NCBI GenBank assembly: GCA_025359505.1 | Contig: JANYHH010000112.1 | Span: 1 to 64,000 of the forward strand | DNA length: 64,000 nucleotides | Reading direction: 5' to 3' | From: Deinococcales bacterium | Lineage (GTDB): Bacteria > Deinococcota > Deinococci > Deinococcales > JAAFIG01 | Shown here: positions 7,539-14,410 of the stretch, piece by piece | Layout of the letters: every line of letters starts with the position of its first letter | Numbering within the stretch: the stretch's first letter is position 1 | Made by a program: the position numbers and the translations under genes | The notes under the pieces: model-generated | What the model was told of the DNA's origin: nothing | The model's input: the letters and a program-made list of their open reading frames with translations, nothing else | Databases searched by the model: none

Positions 7539-8108
7539 GTGGCTAAATTTGGTGTTCCACAGAAGAATCCGGAAGTCTGGCAGACGCTGACTTTGAACGG
7601 TAAAACCTTGCCGGGCATCGTTCAAGATGTCAGGCTCGGCGGTCAGTTATCCATGCAAAAAGAAACCGTGAACGGCAAGGACGGCACGATCCTCGCCAAT
7701 GCTCAGTGGGATGAAGACACAGCAACGTTCACTGTCAAAGTCTCGAGTGAAACGGACATTGATGCGTTGTCAGATTTCACTAAAGCGTACAAAGCAAGGC
7801 CCGGTCAGCGTCCACAAGTGGTTTTTGTGCAGCATCCGCTGCTGCAACTGTTTGGGGTGTACCAGATGATCGTCTCGAGCATCGAGATTCGATGGACGCC
7901 GGAGCAGTGGAAGAACATCATCGTGGTGGACATTGGATTGACGAATATCAATCCGAAACTCGGTAAGAGGGCCCCTGATGGTGTGAACGGAACTCCGAAA
8001 GTAGCGATCACACCTGACCAAGCGGCGGCATTCGATTTTTACGATCAAACCTTCGTCGAGGGCGTCAGGGTCAAACCGTCAGATGCACCGCCTCCCGTCA
8101 AACCATAG
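7539..8108 (+). CDS. Phage tail/baseplate-associated protein
   Basis: A 189-residue protein starting at GTG 7539 with GGGAGTG upstream. It is beta-rich: LTLNGKTLPGIVQDVRLGGQLSMQKETVNGKDGTILANAQWDEDTATFTVKV resembles the tube-like or hub-adjacent beta domains encoded just after tape-measure genes in many siphophages. The motif WQTLTLNGKTLPG is compatible with a distal-tail or baseplate protein. Pro-rich end (DAPPPVKP). Immediate position after the tape measure supports a role at the tail tip. The exact family is not recognised. Confidence 0.6.
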   Translation: MAKFGVPQKNPEVWQTLTLNGKTLPGIVQDVRLGGQLSMQKETVNGKDGTILANAQWDEDTATFTVKVSSETDIDALSDFTKAYKARPGQRPQVVFVQHPLLQLFGVYQMIVSSIEIRWTPEQWKNIIVVDIGLTNINPKLGKRAPDGVNGTPKVAITPDQAAAFDFYDQTFVEGVRVKPSDAPPPVKP

Positions 8109-8148
8109 CCCCGGTCACCGCGCACGACATCTCACAGGAGAATTCACG

Positions 8149-8844
8149 ATGAATCAAGCCACATTGACCCCACAGCCGACCCTCGAGACTTCGCCCCGCG
8201 TGACCACGGCCGGTTACACGCACCCGCGCAACCCTGAACAGCTCGAGCCGCTGATTCAAGCCGCAAAGGCAGCCGTGCGAACCGCTCGGGATAACCTTGA
8301 GGATCTGCAAGCTGAGCGCAACAAAGCCGAGGAGTTCGCTGAGGGCCTTGCGAAGACTGGACGCCCTGACTTCAAACTCCTCGACGAGTACGAAACGCGT
8401 TTCCAATCCGTCGCCCGGGCCCTCAGAGCAGGACAAAAAACGCTCGAGGAGGCAACGACCGCGCTGGCTGACCTCGAGCATGAACACAAAGCCTTTGCTC
8501 GAGACGAGGCGGTGTGGGCGAATGCCACGGATTTTATGGCGATCATCAATGCTTACGACGCGCAGCGCGATTTGCTGCTGTCAACGGTGATGGGCGCTCG
8601 AGCGAAACTCGTGGAGCTGAGAGAAGCGGCGATCAGCAAGCATATGCAAGCGGTCGGGATGGGCGTACCCAGTGGCGACCGCACGGCCTTGAGGGCTTTG
8701 CTGACCGATCAGGGCATCAGCGGTCGGGCGCTCGAGCTGCTGCTGATTGACGCTTCTAATTTCACGTTTTACGAGGAGTCACACCCGATCCTGCGCGTCA
8801 ATGACAACTTGGATAGGTTGTTTGCCACTGGCAAATTGCAGTAA
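8149..8844 (+). CDS. Coiled-coil hypothetical protein of the tail module
   Basis: ATG 8149 follows AGGAG by 10 bases; the track start at 8083 overlaps the previous gene. About 231 residues: a disordered Thr/Pro-rich N-terminus (QPTLETSPRVTTAGYT), then a long helical region with heptad-like patterns (EPLIQAAKAAVRTARDNLEDLQAERNKAEEFAEGL, and LRAGQKTLEEATTALADLEHEH), then a C-terminal globular part. It could be a tail assembly chaperone or fibre-attachment protein; no family is recognised. Confidence 0.6.
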   Translation: MNQATLTPQPTLETSPRVTTAGYTHPRNPEQLEPLIQAAKAAVRTARDNLEDLQAERNKAEEFAEGLAKTGRPDFKLLDEYETRFQSVARALRAGQKTLEEATTALADLEHEHKAFARDEAVWANATDFMAIINAYDAQRDLLLSTVMGARAKLVELREAAISKHMQAVGMGVPSGDRTALRALLTDQGISGRALELLLIDASNFTFYEESHPILRVNDNLDRLFATGKLQ

Positions 8845-8882
8845 ACTGCTCTTCAGCTAGAAACAGTGGGAAAGGGGACGAT

Positions 8883-9119
8883 GTGAAAGACCACGTGAAG
8901 CTCAAGAAGTTGATTGATGAGCTGAAAGCCGCTCGAGCCGCTGGCACGCTCACCGCAAGCCAAGCGAGCCGCATTCGCGCTGAGGCGGAAGTGGCGGCCG
9001 ACCACGATCCGCGCTTCTTAGCGACGTTCTTTCACAACGCGCCGCCGGAATTCTTATCGGGGCGGCTCGAGGTGCAAACAGCCCGGTTGGACTTCCCACC
9101 GGAAAAGCCGAATCGGTAA
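8883..9119 (+). CDS. Small hypothetical protein, end of tail module
   Basis: A 78-residue protein from GTG 8883 with GGGAAAGGGGA upstream. Helical, charged N-terminus (VKLKKLIDELKAARAAGTLTASQASRIRAEAEVAADHDPRFLATFF). It has no recognised domain. It closes the plus-strand tail module, being followed at once by a strong intrinsic terminator (9140-9179). Confidence 0.55.
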   Translation: MKDHVKLKKLIDELKAARAAGTLTASQASRIRAEAEVAADHDPRFLATFFHNAPPEFLSGRLEVQTARLDFPPEKPNR

Positions 9120-9139
9120 ACCTGACCTCGAGCGGTAAC

Positions 9140-9179
9140 GCAGGTGCGACTAGTTTTAAGCAGTCGCACCTGCTTTTTT
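9140..9179 (+). terminator. Strong intrinsic terminator after the tail module
   Basis: A 12-bp perfect stem GCAGGTGCGACT / AGTCGCACCTGC with a 10-base loop, followed by TTTTTT. Confidence 0.92.
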
Positions 9180-9248
9180 GATAGCGGACTGTGCATTGTG
9201 TATAACGATTCTCGAGGGTCACGCAGGCCGTACAATTCACGTGAGGCA

Positions 9249-9482
9249 ATGCGAGACGATCCGGAACTTCACACATTGCGCGGTGTCTTAGCCCGCGCTG
9301 ACTGGCTGACCGCACATGGCGCTTGGACTCAGGAGTGCTTTGACGAGCTGGTCAGGGCGTCACTGGGCACGGGTGAGCAGGACAGCCTCGAGCCGCTGTT
9401 CTTGCGAGTGCCAGAAGTGCCAGACGAGTACGTCGGCCCGTACCTAGACCGCACGTTCAAACGCGGTCAGCCCATCCGGTGA
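9249..9482 (+). CDS. Small hypothetical protein
   Basis: About 77 residues from ATG 9249, with GTGAGG just before it; the track start at 9144 lies within the terminator and is rejected. The protein (MRDDPELHTLRGVLARADWLTAHGAWTQECFDELVRASLG...) is acidic and helical without a recognised domain. It stands alone between the tail-module terminator and the spacer, so it may be a late or moron-type gene. Confidence 0.5.
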   Translation: MRDDPELHTLRGVLARADWLTAHGAWTQECFDELVRASLGTGEQDSLEPLFLRVPEVPDEYVGPYLDRTFKRGQPIR

Positions 9483-9763
9483 CGCTCGAGCGCGTCAAGT
9501 TTCGCGCATCTTGAGACCTCGGGTTTGACCTGCGGCGCTCACTTCGTACTCGTCACAGGCTAAACGCTCTTTTCACTCATGAAGCAGTGCGGCAACCAAG
9601 ACAGCCCGCACGAGGTGAACGTTGTATCACTCGAGCGTGGTAAAGGGCGGCAGAAGGGCAACAGAAGGGCGGCAAAAGCAAGCTGAGTGAATTCCGAAAA
9701 AGGTACTCAAAGGGTACTCAAAAACGCCCTCGAGTATTTGGCTCAAGGGCGCTATTACTTCGG
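9483..9763. other. Spacer without a credible gene
   Basis: I see no convincing coding frame here. The stretch contains a short direct repeat (GGTACTCAAA twice around 9702-9722) and the minus-strand terminator at 9717-9751. Confidence 0.5.
9717..9751 (-). terminator. Intrinsic terminator of the minus-strand accessory operon
   Basis: On the minus strand CGCCCTTGAG pairs with CTCGAGGGCG (one G-T pair) and is followed by TTTTTG. It lies 13 bases past the last gene of the four-gene operon. Confidence 0.75.
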
Positions 9764-10081
9764 TCAGGCGCTATCTTCGGGATTATCGCGGCGGTACTGC
9801 TCGAGGCGTTTTACGTGCGGCTCGAGCAGCTTCTGAGCGGTGAGGTGGTCTCGAGGGGCGCACCAGAGGCGTGCAAGCTGTCCTTCAGCCGTCACAGCGC
9901 AGCGCACGTCACGGCGGTGCAATTCGTGCATGGTTGACATCGCTGTTCCGAGTGTCGGGGCGACCACGCTGACGGTAAAAGCTGCGAAGGCGTGTTCTTC
10001 GGGCAGGAAGATACCTTTGGCTCGAGTGGCGAGGCGTTCGGCCCAGTTGCGGAGCGCGTAAGGGTCTTGGGTGCGTTTCAT
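9764..10081 (-). CDS. Hypothetical protein, accessory operon gene 4
   Basis: A 105-residue protein, MKRTQDPYALRNWAERLATRAKGIFLPEEHAFAAFTVSVVAPTLGTAMSTMHELHRRDVRCAVTAEGQLARLW. It is mixed alpha/beta and has no recognised domain. Its ATG overlaps the previous stop (ATGA at 10078-10081). It is the last gene of a four-gene operon driven from the divergent switch at 10798-10856. In temperate phages the strand leaving such a switch carries early lytic or replication-control functions, but nothing here identifies a specific role. Confidence 0.6.
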   Translation of the reverse strand: MKRTQDPYALRNWAERLATRAKGIFLPEEHAFAAFTVSVVAPTLGTAMSTMHELHRRDVRCAVTAEGQLARLWCAPRDHLTAQKLLEPHVKRLEQYRRDNPEDSA

Positions 10082-10254
10082 GCCGTGACCTGCCTTTCGA
10101 GTTTCTTACCGATCAGCTCGAGAACGAACGGGGTGACGCGCATCGTGACGGCTTTGCCACTGACCTCGAGTGTGACGTGGGGCGTGCCGTCGCGTAGGAA
10201 GGGTTTGGCAGTCACGAGTTCACCGTCTGGGCTTGTCCAGCGCAGGCGCTTCAT
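10078..10254 (-). CDS. 58-residue hypothetical protein, accessory operon gene 3 (below ORF-track cutoff)
   Basis: An uninterrupted frame MKRLRWTSPDGELVTAKPFLRDGTPHVTLEVSGKAVTMRVTPFVLELIGKKLERQVTA that the track omits because of its length. Both ends overlap neighbours by ATGA (10251-10254 and 10078-10081), the signature of translational coupling. Regular beta-strand alternation suggests a small beta-sheet protein. Function unknown. Confidence 0.65.
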   Translation of the reverse strand: MKRLRWTSPDGELVTAKPFLRDGTPHVTLEVSGKAVTMRVTPFVLELIGKKLERQVTA

Positions 10255-10463
10255 CGCGTCGCCCCTGCGAACTCGAGTAGGGCGTTACCGAGACGCTTGG
10301 CGGCTTCGCGGTCAAGCTCGAGGTGCAAGTCCTGATCTGTGACGCGCACCAGTAACCACAAACCCGTGACGGTCTGGGTGAGGGTCAGCGCAGCCGTGTC
10401 GCGGCTCGAGGTGCTGGTGATGACGCTGACCAGTGTGCGCGGCAGGGTGGGTGAGGGCTTCAC
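10251..10463 (-). CDS. Hypothetical protein, accessory operon gene 2
   Basis: I place the start at GTG 10463, which overlaps the upstream stop (GTGA), rather than the track start 10514. About 70 residues; the C-terminal part TGLWLLVRVTDQDLHLELDREAAKRLGNALLEFAGATR looks like a small alpha/beta fold with a final helix. No family recognised. Confidence 0.55.
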   Translation of the reverse strand: MKPSPTLPRTLVSVITSTSSRDTAALTLTQTVTGLWLLVRVTDQDLHLELDREAAKRLGNALLEFAGATR

Positions 10464-10726
10464 GCCCTCACCTCTTTTTTGTGTTCGCGGGCATCCTCGA
10501 GCCGCGCCTTCCACGTGCGGGCGTCGCGTTCGGTGACGGTGAAGCTGATGGTGCTGTCTTCGCGCCGGGCGGTGATCGTGCGGCGTGATGGGTGTTCGTT
10601 GGTCATCTCGAGTTTGTACCAGTCACCGCCGTGACCGTGTGTGACGAGTACGCGACGGGTGATGAAGCCGTTCTCGAGTTTGCCGCTGTGCGTCATTTCT
10701 TGCGTGAGGGCTGTGATACTGTTCAT
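10460..10726 (-). CDS. Hypothetical protein, accessory operon gene 1
   Basis: I start at ATG 10726, preceded by CAGGAG at good spacing; the track start at 10807 is in the promoter. About 88 residues, MNSITALTQEMTHSGKLENGFITRRVLVTHGHGGDWYKLEMTNEHPSRRTITARREDSTISFTVTERDARTWKARLEDA, mostly beta strands then a helix. It is the first gene transcribed from the divergent promoter, the place of Cro or early genes in phages, but it shows no helix-turn-helix. A leader hairpin (AGACC...GGTCT) precedes it. Confidence 0.6.
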   Translation of the reverse strand: MNSITALTQEMTHSGKLENGFITRRVLVTHGHGGDWYKLEMTNEHPSRRTITARREDSTISFTVTERDARTWKARLEDAREHKKEVRA

Positions 10727-10797
10727 TTCGACTCCTGACAACTTGGGATTCTCGAGACCATCCTTTCTTTGCCGGGATGGTGGTCTTGAGTGCCAAT

Positions 10798-10856
10798 ATA
10801 GTATCAACTCTTGGTAGTCTTGTCAAGTATCGGTATTTGTGTATATTGGTATTGTC
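10798..10856. promoter_or_regulatory. Divergent overlapping promoters with repeated operators (lysogeny-type switch)
   Basis: Minus strand: TTGACA (10826-10821), 17-base spacer, TACTAT (10803-10798). Plus strand: TTGTCA (10820-10825), 16-base spacer, TATATT (10842-10847), 9 bases before ATG 10857, implying a leaderless mRNA. The two -35 boxes share five bases. Repeats of the type TATTGGTA (also TTGGTAG, TCGGTATT) run through the region and into the regulator gene, and are candidate operators. Confidence 0.8.
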
Positions 10857-11219
10857 ATGATTAGATTGAATATTGGTAGTTACCTCCAGCAAAAGAACAT
10901 CACCCCCTACCGCTTAGTCAAAGAAAGCGGTTTGGCTCCCAACACGGTTTACACGCTGGCAAGATCACCAGCTAAACGAGTTGACCTCGACACCCTAGGA
11001 TCAATCGTCGAGGCACTGACGCGCCTCACGGGTCAGCCCGTTACACCAAACGACCTGCTCGAGGTCATCGAAACACCCGCACCACTCGAGACCACTGACA
11101 GCGACGCTCGAGCATGGCTCACAGCCGACCTCGCACCGAACCTCGAGCCTTACGACTGGGGAGAAATTAACCCTGACACGCTCGGTAAAGCCGTCACCAA
11201 AAGCAGGACGCACCAGTGA
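10857..11219 (+). CDS. Xre-family repressor / antitoxin-like regulator
   Basis: I use ATG 10857 (leaderless) instead of 10839. About 120 residues; MIRLNIGSYLQQKNITPYRLVKESGLAPNTVYTLARSPAKRVDLDTLGSIVEALTRLTGQPVTPNDLLEV is a lambda-repressor-like Xre helix-turn-helix at residues 5-65, and an acidic tail follows. It sits at a divergent switch like a CI/Cro repressor and is coupled by GTGA overlap to a PemK/MazF-like gene, so it may serve both as element repressor and as antitoxin. It probably autoregulates through the TATTGGTA repeats. Confidence 0.82.
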   Translation: MIRLNIGSYLQQKNITPYRLVKESGLAPNTVYTLARSPAKRVDLDTLGSIVEALTRLTGQPVTPNDLLEVIETPAPLETTDSDARAWLTADLAPNLEPYDWGEINPDTLGKAVTKSRTHQ

Positions 11220-11593
11220 CCACATTCAAAGCTCGAGACCTCATCATTGTCGAGTTCCCCAGTCAAACACCGCAGGGTCACGAGCAGGAAGGTAGACGGC
11301 CCGCAGTGATCCTCGGAGTTCCCACGAAAAACCGCTACCCGACGGTCATCATTGCGCCGTTCACTCGAGACACAGGGCAAGCATGGGCGCTGAAAAACCC
11401 GAGTTTGTACCCGCGACTGGCGAGTGACACGGGCGGGTTGCCACTAGCAAGCATCGTCATGCTTGACCAGATCAAAGCCGCTGATGTCACGCGAATCAGC
11501 CGCAAACTTGGCAGGCTGACCGCTGATGAGTACACACCGATTCTGAACGGCGTACTGGACTTGCTCGAGGTGGTGCGCGATGCCTCGAGCTAA
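11216..11593 (+). CDS. PemK/MazF-like toxin (endoribonuclease)
   Basis: A 125-residue protein from GTG 11216, overlapping the regulator stop. KARDLIIVEFPSQTPQGHEQEGRRPAVILG has the N-terminal SH3-like strand, conserved Pro and the G..QxGRRPAVIL motif of MazF/PemK mRNA interferases. VIIAPFTRD and LPLASIVMLDQIKAADVTRIS match the later beta strands and the conserved DQ(I/L). MazF enzymes cut mRNA at short sites. Here it would stabilise the integrated element as an addiction module. It overlaps the integrase start by 14 bases, tying toxin and integrase expression. Confidence 0.85.
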   Translation: MTTFKARDLIIVEFPSQTPQGHEQEGRRPAVILGVPTKNRYPTVIIAPFTRDTGQAWALKNPSLYPRLASDTGGLPLASIVMLDQIKAADVTRISRKLGRLTADEYTPILNGVLDLLEVVRDASS

Positions 11594-12962
11594 AGAAGCA
11601 GGCGACAAATTACCCGAGGGAATGGACAGACTCCCCAGTGGCAAGTATCGCTGGCGCGTCACCGTCGGATACCGCAACGGTAAGCAAGTCAGGGTCACAG
11701 GCGCATCTGACACGCTGAAAGAAGCTAAATTAGACCGCGCTAAAGCCATTGCTGATTACGAACGGCGCGTGCTGGCCATGCCTGACCGCGTGACCGTCAA
11801 GGACTACGCCCTACGCTGGCTCGAGGTGCAAGACGTGCGCCCGAACACCCGCAAAATGTACGCGCACGAACTGAGTTACGCGCTCGAGGTGGTGGGCGAT
11901 ATGCCACTGCGCGACGTGCGCCCCACGCACATCAAAGACGCACTGGCAACCCTGAAGAATCGCGTCATGGGCAGTGCAGCCGCCAAAAAACGCGGCGTGA
12001 AGCTGCATACGATGTCAACCAGAACACTTGGAAAGGTCAGAACACGACTGCATTCTATTTTCGCAGCGGCTCAGGCCGATCAGCGCATTTACACCAATCC
12101 CGTAGAGGCAACCAAACGCATCAAAGGACAGGACGGCGGCGACGCCCGTCAAGGTGTGGCGCTGGACTTTGACCAAGCCGCCCGCTTGCACGAACTCGGA
12201 GATGCGCTACACGCCGCCGGAGTGTGCCGTTTGTGGGTGGCGATCTTCACAGCCGTGTCCATCGGTTTGCGGCGCGGTGAGGTCATGGGGCTACGCATCG
12301 AAGACGTAGACCTCGAGAAAAACCTGCTGACGATCCGGCAGAACCTTATCAGCGTGGACGGCGTAATCCAGATCAGCAAACCCAAGACGCGGCAAAGCAC
12401 CCGTGATATTCCGATCCCGCCAAGTTTGCGCGTCGCGCTCGAGCAGCAATGCGCGGCGATGCAGGAAGAAGCCAGCATCAGAGGTGAGCGCTTACGGGCT
12501 GACGCGCCGTTGTTTGCGACGGTCACAGGCGAATACACGCAACCCGACAACCTGTATCGCGCCCTGAAAGGCGTGCTGGCATGGTCAAACCCGAACGGGG
12601 CAGTGAACAAACCGCGAGCAAAACGCGGCGCTAAAACTCGAGTGGTGACTGTGCAACGCAGTGAACTCGAGCGACGCCTGAAGACCGTGCCAATCGCGCA
12701 CAGGGCGCGACTCGAGGCGATCATCAACGACGGTGCGGCCCTGCCGCGCATCTCGCCGCACGACCTGCGACACACAGCCGGGACGCAGATGCTACGCCGC
12801 AAAATGCCGTTTGAAGTGGTTAGCAAAGTTCTTGGTCACGCAAAAGTCAGCATCACGCTTGACGTGTACCGCCATGTCCTCGAGTCGGAAACGAAAGCTG
12901 AGATGGTGGATTTATACCCACTACGGGCCGCTCGAGTGGTGGGTGTCGCGCCGATGAATTGA
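11580..12962 (+). CDS. int: Tyrosine recombinase / phage integrase
   Basis: A 460-residue protein. N-terminal arm-binding-type domain with GKYRWRVTVGYRNGKQVRVTG, SAM-like core-binding domain (about residues 60-170), and catalytic domain with Arg in GLRRGEVMGLR, His-x-x-Arg in HDLRHTAG, His in LGHAKVS, and nucleophile Tyr in LDVYRHVLE. It catalyses integration and excision between attP and tRNA-Ala. It has an insert-like basic stretch (PRAKRGAKTRVV) before the second box. It lies next to attR, the usual place. The start overlaps the PemK-like gene, so it is probably part of the regulator operon. Confidence 0.95.
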   Translation: MPRAKEAGDKLPEGMDRLPSGKYRWRVTVGYRNGKQVRVTGASDTLKEAKLDRAKAIADYERRVLAMPDRVTVKDYALRWLEVQDVRPNTRKMYAHELSYALEVVGDMPLRDVRPTHIKDALATLKNRVMGSAAAKKRGVKLHTMSTRTLGKVRTRLHSIFAAAQADQRIYTNPVEATKRIKGQDGGDARQGVALDFDQAARLHELGDALHAAGVCRLWVAIFTAVSIGLRRGEVMGLRIEDVDLEKNLLTIRQNLISVDGVIQISKPKTRQSTRDIPIPPSLRVALEQQCAAMQEEASIRGERLRADAPLFATVTGEYTQPDNLYRALKGVLAWSNPNGAVNKPRAKRGAKTRVVTVQRSELERRLKTVPIAHRARLEAIINDGAALPRISPHDLRHTAGTQMLRRKMPFEVVSKVLGHAKVSITLDVYRHVLESETKAEMVDLYPLRAARVVGVAPMN

Positions 12963-12979
12963 CGCGCTTTTTTGAGTTT

Positions 12980-12998
12980 TAGGTCACGGGTAGGTCAC
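12980..12998 (+). repeat. Right-end arm-type site
   Basis: TAGGTCACGGGTAGGTCAC, identical and in the same orientation as 730-748. It is placed between the integrase stop and attR. Confidence 0.65.
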
Positions 12999-13040
12999 AG
13001 ACCAGCGAATAAACGAGCAAAGCGATACCGCTTAAAACGA

Positions 13041-13068
13041 AGAATCCCGTCACTGACGGGATTCTTTT
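13041..13068. terminator. Intrinsic terminator brought by the element
   Basis: AGAATCCCGT / ACGGGATTCT with a 5-base loop and TTTTAT on the plus strand. It lies between the integrase and the tRNA gene and also supplies a 3' hairpin for the minus-strand tRNA-Ala transcript, replacing the original one now at 532-566. Confidence 0.85.
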
Positions 13069-13069
13069 A

Positions 13070-13117
13070 TGGTGGAGGTGGAGGGATTTGAACCCACGAC
13101 ACCCCGCTTGCAAAGCG
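13070..13117. repeat. attR, inside the functional tRNA-Ala gene
   Basis: 48 bases identical to 579-626. The crossover must lie within this segment; the tRNA is regenerated on integration. Confidence 0.93.
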
Positions 13118-13144
13118 GGTGCTCTCCCCCTGAGCTACACCCCC
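13070..13144 (-). tRNA. tRNA-Ala (TGC)
   Basis: A complete cloverleaf on the minus strand: GGGGGTG acceptor, D-arm AGCTCAGGGGGAGAGC, anticodon loop CTTTGCAAG with TGC, T-loop GTTCAAATC, and CACCTCC-A-CCA end with encoded CCA. The G3-U70 wobble, the alanine identity element, is present. The 3' half is the attachment site of the integrative element. Confidence 0.97.
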
Positions 13145-13188
13145 GTTCAAGTGCGGTGTGCAGGTTATCAGCCATAGAGCCAACGGTC

Positions 13189-13220
13189 AAGCCCCTCGAG
13201 CGTCAAGTCTCGAGGGGCTT
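13189..13220 (-). terminator. CTCGAG-paired hairpin downstream of recA
   Basis: AAGCCCCTCGAG pairs with CTCGAGGGGCTT over 12 bp just past the recA stop. There is no strong T tract, so termination efficiency is uncertain; it could instead stabilise the 3' end. Confidence 0.6.
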
Positions 13221-13229
13221 GGAGTGCGC

Positions 13230-14336
13230 TCAGGCTTCTTTCTCGTCCTCGACGCCGACCTTGACGATGGTGTCGCCCTTGCCGAGTTTGATCGCTTCAA
13301 AGACCTTGGCTCGCATCTCGTCCTCCAAAGACGGCTTGGCTTTGATGAACTCGACGACTTTTTCCTTGCCCTGCCCGATGCGCTCGCCCATGTACGAAAA
13401 CCAGCTTCCGGCTTTCTCGATCACCTCGAGCGACACCGCTAAGTTCACGAGGTCGTTGAGCTGGTCGATGCCTTTGCCGAAGTAGATCTGGACTTCGACC
13501 TCCTTGAAGGGTGGCGCGACCTTGTTTTTGACGACTTTGATTTTGACGTTGTTGCCAATCGCGTCGTTGCCGATTTTGATTGGTTGCCCCATGCGGCGAA
13601 TATCAAGGCGCACGCTGGCGTAGAATTTCAAGGCTTTACCGCCGGTGGTCGTCTCGGGGTTGCCGTACATCACGCCGATTTTCTCACGCACTTGGTTGAT
13701 GAAAATCATCGTGGTGTTGGATTTACTCAAAATCGCTGTCAGCTTACGCAGCGCTTGTGACATCAGACGGGCTTGCAAGCCCGGCAGGCTGTCGCCCATC
13801 TCGCCCTCGATCTCGGCGCGTGGCGTCAATGCCGCCACCGAGTCGATCACGATGATGTCGACCGCGCCGCTCCTGACCAGCAGCTCGCTGATCTCGAGCG
13901 CTTGCTCGCCGGTGTCGGGCTGGCTGACCAAGAGTTCCTCGGTGTTGACGCCCAAGGCGCGGGCGTACAGCGGATCGAGCGCGTGTTCGGCGTCGATGAA
14001 GGCGGCCGTGCCGCCCATTTTCTGGCACTGCGCGATGATCGACAGGCTGAGGGTCGTCTTGCCGCCGGATTCCGGGCCGTAAATCTCGGTGACGCGCCCT
14101 TTGGGGATGCCGCCGACGCCGAGCGCCAAATCGAGGCTCAGGCTGCCCGTCGGGATCACTTCGATGTCGAGCTTGGATGTGGCGGCCAGCTTCATGATGC
14201 TGCCCTTGCCGAATTGCTTTTCGATCTGGCTCATCGCGGTATCCAGCGCCTTCTTGCGCTGGGCGCTGCTCTGAACGGCGGTGTTGAGTTCCTCGGCGGC
14301 GGCGGCGTCTTCTTTACGTTTAGCGGCTTGCGTCAT
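13230..14336 (-). CDS. recA: RecA recombinase
   Basis: A 368-residue RecA. Walker A is GPESGGKTT; Walker B region [25 protein letters not shown]2/loop region [13 protein letters not shown] in the form [35 protein letters not shown]. An N-terminal extension of about 30 residues precedes [19 protein letters not shown], as in Deinococcus RecA. It forms filaments on ssDNA for recombination and triggers SOS-type LexA cleavage. It is last in the operon cinA-GNAT-thpR-recA, separated from thpR by 74 bases. It holds only two CTCGAG words, fewer than its neighbours. Confidence 0.99.
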   Translation of the reverse strand: MTQAAKRKEDAAAAEELNTAVQSSAQRKKALDTAMSQIEKQFGKGSIMKLAATSKLDIEVIPTGSLSLDLALGVGGIPKGRVTEIYGPESGGKTTLSLSIIAQCQKMGGTAAFIDAEHALDPLYARALGVNTEELLVSQPDTGEQALEISELLVRSGAVDIIVIDSVAALTPRAEIEGEMGDSLPGLQARLMSQALRKLTAILSKSNTTMIFINQVREKIGVMYGNPETTTGGKALKFYASVRLDIRRMGQPIKIGNDAIGNNVKIKVVKNKVAPPFKEVEVQIYFGKGIDQLNDLVNLAVSLEVIEKAGSWFSYMGERIGQGKEKVVEFIKAKPSLEDEMRAKVFEAIKLGKGDTIVKVGVEDEKEA

Positions 14337-14410
14337 ATAAGTCTCCTTGAATCAAATGATTGTGGCTGGTCAAACTGAACACAGAGGGCGGGAATCGGTC
14401 AATCGCGTGC

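Larger units (their letters stand above)
579..13117 (+). mobile_element. Integrative element in tRNA-Ala (prophage remnant or phage satellite), about 12.5 kb
   Basis: The element is delimited by identical 48-bp direct repeats (579-626 and 13070-13117) that equal the 3' half of the tRNA-Ala gene. A tyrosine integrase ends about 100 bp from the right repeat. Near both ends lies an identical 19-bp tandem motif, probably integrase arm sites. Gene modules are excisionase-like, replication (primase-like and RepA-like), tail tape measure and tail protein, a minus-strand accessory operon, a divergent regulatory switch, and a regulator/PemK-like pair. No terminase, portal, capsid or lysis gene is recognisable, so autonomous virion formation is unlikely. 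CTCGAG density is at least as high as in the host, suggesting long residence. Confidence 0.9.
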
